From: Adiantum capillus-veneris
Lineage: Eukaryota > Streptophyta > Polypodiopsida > Polypodiales > Pteridaceae
Assembly (NCBI GenBank): GCA_014529385.2
Contig: CM043961.1
Coordinates: 15,728,478 to 15,792,477 of the forward strand
Direction of reading: 5' to 3'
DNA length: 64,000 bases
How positions within the stretch are numbered: the first letter of the stretch is position 1; the number at the start of each line of letters is the position of its first letter. Positions 60,773 through 64,000 of this stretch are shown piece by piece. Under the pieces are notes generated by a model, which searched no databases, was not told the DNA's origin, and saw only the letters and a list, made by a program, of their open reading frames with translations. The translations under genes were made by a program, and so were the position numbers.

Positions 60773-63233
60773 TGAGAGATACCCCTCCCCAGAGGTCTAT
60801 GCACAAAATATACAATTTACACTTTTATACAATTTCAATATACATCAGAGTTGCGGAAGCATTTGCATAGGGGAGGAGTTCTCAGCGCCCGACCAAGCAT
60901 GGAGTTTAGGCCATGAGCCGGACTGCATCCAGAGGTACCTAGCGACTAGTGTTACCCCTCAATGGGTGTTATGAATGAAAGCGTACTCAAGAAAAAATAT
61001 AACATTGTGGAGGGTGAATATATGTGTACACTGCGTTGCGGGAAGAGAGAGAGAGAAAATGTAGTGGAGGGTGAAATAGAGTGCACAGAGACATGAGAAA
61101 TTGACAATAAGGAATCTTTAAATGCCCATCTAAATGGAACATACAACCATGTATTAATGCAATGACAAATACCATAACATCAAAAAATTTATGACAAAAT
61201 AACTAGCAGAGCACCGGACCCTGTGTAGGGATCGACTGGTCCACCCATCCACTTCCGCTCTACTGCGGACATAGAGAATTTCACTTCGTCGGGAGCGAGC
61301 CAGAACACCTCCATCCTACCTGAGCCAGACATAGGTGAGGCCGCTTCGCCTCCCTCCATCCTACCTGAGCTAGACATAGGTGAGGCCGCTTCGCCTCCAT
61401 CCATTAACCTGAGCTCTGAAAGAATCCCAAACCAGTAGGTGGTAGGGTATCAACACCAACCATACCAGTTTAGGCGTCCCACCTCTTCAATGCCCAACAC
61501 TGGGTGTTTAGGTAAAGCCAAGGCAAGATCCCCGACGCGTTAGCCGTGTAGGTCATTCAACCCCCGATGCACTAACCGTGTAGATGAGCCTAACAAAAAG
61601 AAGAAGACCTAGGCAACACCCCTGATGCAGCAATGCCCCAGGTCAGCGACCCTTTAGTCTAAGGCTAAGCGATGTAGGTGATCCTGGTCTTGTAGTGATC
61701 CTGCCATGAGAAACATAACACATGAATCCAATCACAATAGCACTTCCCAGATGCACAAACAATCCTTTTCCAAACAGTTAGACTGTACAGGGTCTCTACC
61801 CTTACACGTCTACCATTAACCATCTTGATCACTTCATGATCCAATCCAAAAACCATAAACCATAAACCATAATCCAATCACATCACACGGGTGAGCTCTC
61901 CACCCTACTTGGGTGAGGCACGACCAATCCTACATAACCACTTCAGAACATAACATGGCTGCAAAAATTTCGGCAGCATAACCCAATCCATTAAAAAATC
62001 CATAAGACACACTTGCTTCCACCATAAAATATCAACCATAATCCATGAAGGAATCTCAGCCCTTAACCATAAATCATAATCACACTGAACCAACTTCCAC
62101 ACTTGGAGTTTGACATATCCCCTACAATCAATCGAAGTCTACACACATGTGACCCTTAAGATGTGATTCTTTCATGCATAAAAAGAGCCCGACTAGTGAC
62201 TAATCATGATATAAAAATCCAATTTTGACAACATCCAACCATGCAAAGTTGATGCATCACATCTGCACTTCACCACTCTAGCACATAGAGCTAGTTTTTG
62301 ACTTAGAAAGGTGGAAAGCAATCATAACCATGCATATGAGGCATCCACATCAATCCATGAGTTTCCATACATCATATGATAACATTCCAACACCATAAAC
62401 ATGATGCAAAACAACTTCGACCTTTAAGTCAACCATAAACCATAACTTCACAAATGTGCAAAAACAAATTTTTTGACATTTTTGGGAGCGTGCAAAACAT
62501 GCAAATAAAAGTATTTAAACTCCACCCAATGCATCAAGTTTAGCTCTATAGTGTAGGATATCACTCCATCACGTCACTTTGATCATATGATACTCACACA
62601 ACCAACCGTAACCTTAGAAGAAAGTCACTTTATTCATACCTGCTTATGCGGTTCGGAATATTTAACCATATACTCTCATGTAAGTTTAGGGCCATCTAAT
62701 AATTAAAATCAACTCACCAAAACAAACCATAAAACATATCAAAACGGCTCGATTAACTCACGACGTCATATGATATCCCCCTTTGATAGCACTCCTACGT
62801 GTGTAGGTAAAACTGATAATAGAATGATTAATAACTCGCATTCCCGAAGTGATAACAGAGAACTAAATTCATTTATCATCAAGTTTCATCAAGCTTTTCA
62901 ATTGGTTAAGTGGGTTTGCCCATCCAGTGAATCTATATAGTAGTTCTCCAAGGAGCTTGAAGTCAAAAATTTTGGTTTAGTGGGCAACAATTTGTTTTTT
63001 GACCATATCTTTTAGCTCGTTCTAATGATGTGTTTTATCTATGGTATAAAGGGTTCGGGCTGATTTCTAACAGTTTGTGATTTATGACCAAAACAATATT
63101 CCCACCGCTTCTATGACATGAAACAAAAAGTGCTTCTTTATGCACGTGCGTGACCATAATGCATCATATGCATAAATCAACGTGTAAAACATGATGAAAC
63201 AATCATGAGGCAACCTCGTATGTACTTGGTTAA
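60773..63233. other. Spacer, possibly retroelement-derived
   Basis: No coding frame recognised. It holds many copies of an 'AACCATAAACCATAA'-type motif (about 61850-62450) and GC-rich patches (61220-61680) unlike the neighbours, as in long untranslated parts of retroelements. No element ends were found, so the origin is open. Confidence 0.35.
61308..61405 (-). repeat. 45-bp minisatellite, two copies
   Basis: The unit 'CCTCCATCCTACCTGAGC...GAGGCCGCTTCG' occurs at 61308 and 61353, with a partial third start at about 61394. Being a multiple of three, it keeps open a minus-strand frame that repeats GGEAASPMS(S/G)SGRME. Confidence 0.85.
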
Positions 63234-63603
63234 TGTTAGCAGCAAGCTAACGCGGACACCATTTTTTGGAGTTTTCCTTGTAAAACAATTATTATTTTGA
63301 TAAATCGAGAATATTGTAACTTCTATTTTCTTGGTAAACTTTGTAATTAATGAGCTGGGGCTACAAGCTTTGAGATTGTATCAGCCAGTCAATTCCCACC
63401 TTTGGTAGAACTCCAGATGATTAATTTTGACCACTCAAAAACCTTGGCTAAGGTATAAAAGCCAATTTTTGTAAGTTTTTTTACAAGTTTTTGAATAAGA
63501 AATACACAGTGTGAGCTAACAACGCTCACTTCTCTCCTTCTCGGGCTTCTTACTCCCTCTCTGGTTGTCACATTGCGATTGCGTTTGTTGCATTGCAATC
63601 GCA
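63234..63603 (+). promoter_or_regulatory. TATA-bearing segment: LTR or promoter with a 5'-UTR intron start
   Basis: It starts TGTTAGCAGCAAGC and ends GCAATCGCA, so it has LTR-like TG/CA ends, with TATAAAA at 63454-63460 and AATAAG at about 63493. No tRNA-complementary primer site follows. Instead GCAATCGCAGGTAAGAG (donor at about 63605) looks like the end of a short 5' UTR exon. Either an LTR or the promoter of a host gene running off the right edge fits. Confidence 0.4.
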
Positions 63604-64000
63604 GGTAAGAGCTCTATGCATTGACATAAGCCATTCACAGTATTTCGTAGCTTTTTGCGTCGCCGACCCGCGGTCTAATTTCATCATAATTAAGAATTTT
63701 CACTTTCAAATAAAAAACTAAGCATAGGCGGGGTATTGGGGCATCATTGCTAAGCATTTAGATGCATTCTGGGTCGAAAACGACTAGGTAAAAAATCCAC
63801 TGCTGTTAATAATCGCGATTTTGGAACTTGACCTAAAGTGGGATTTGAGGCTATAGGCATGTGTGCTTAGGTCTTATAAACTTGTCCTAGAAGTTTTGTT
63901 ATGTTTGGATGTCATTTGATGCTGTAACGAATGTGATTTGCTTGTCGTCGATGAGCGATTGGTTTTTGGTGATTTCAGTCATTTGAGTGTAGCTTGAGTT
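63604..64000. other. Right window edge, nothing recognised
   Basis: If the upstream segment is a promoter, this would be a 5'-UTR intron. No coding start was identified before the edge. Confidence 0.35.

Noticed and set aside
61189-61404. Minus-strand GGEAASPMSSSGRME-repeat protein
   Set aside because: A 45-bp minisatellite keeps the frame open. No domain or gene context supports translation.

Overview
The window is nuclear DNA of a land plant. The evidence is a plant-style intron-rich gene for a SURP/G-patch splicing protein, typical plant Ty1/copia and Ty3/gypsy elements primed by initiator tRNA-Met, CACTA and Mutator-like transposase remains, and a tRNA-derived SINE-like unit. Large introns, dense nested retroelements and long AT-rich spacers point to a big genome, perhaps a fern, lycophyte or gymnosperm. 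The sequence alone does not settle the lineage.

Only one convincing, apparently whole host gene is present: an eight-exon plus-strand gene (41370-48579) for a SURP and G-patch protein of the SUGP1-like family. Its 5.3-kb first intron carries a possible MITE, a 1.3-kb imperfect inverted repeat and compound microsatellites. A second gene-like structure (about 13.4-21.5 kb) is a multi-exon gene of unknown function with mostly phase-0 exons and several basic, NLS-like stretches. A copia element (15773-20952) has landed inside one of its exons with a perfect 5-bp target duplication. A processed pseudogene of ribosomal protein SA lies at 57850-58770, minus strand.

The left half (1-34 kb) is mainly retroelement fossils. 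In order: a gypsy pol fragment, a CACTA tnp2 shard, a copia element (2122-7422), a minus-strand gypsy element (7870-13395), the gene remnant with its nested copia, a copia gag/protease fragment, and an old minus-strand copia spread over 24315-33815. That old copia was split by a 2.6-kb TG...CA insert and by a solo LTR, and the solo LTR itself contains a younger solo LTR of the same family. The target duplications make the order of events readable.

The right half (35-64 kb) is sparser. A decayed minus-strand DNA-transposon gene (52.7-56.5 kb) is interrupted by a short gypsy-type element (54503-56390). The left terminal repeat of that element is packed with heat-shock-element motifs. The rest is spacer with many long CT/GA microsatellites and several two-copy tandem or dispersed repeats. 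The last kilobase has a TATA-bearing segment that could be an LTR or the promoter of a gene running off the window. No rRNA, tRNA gene or CRISPR array was seen.
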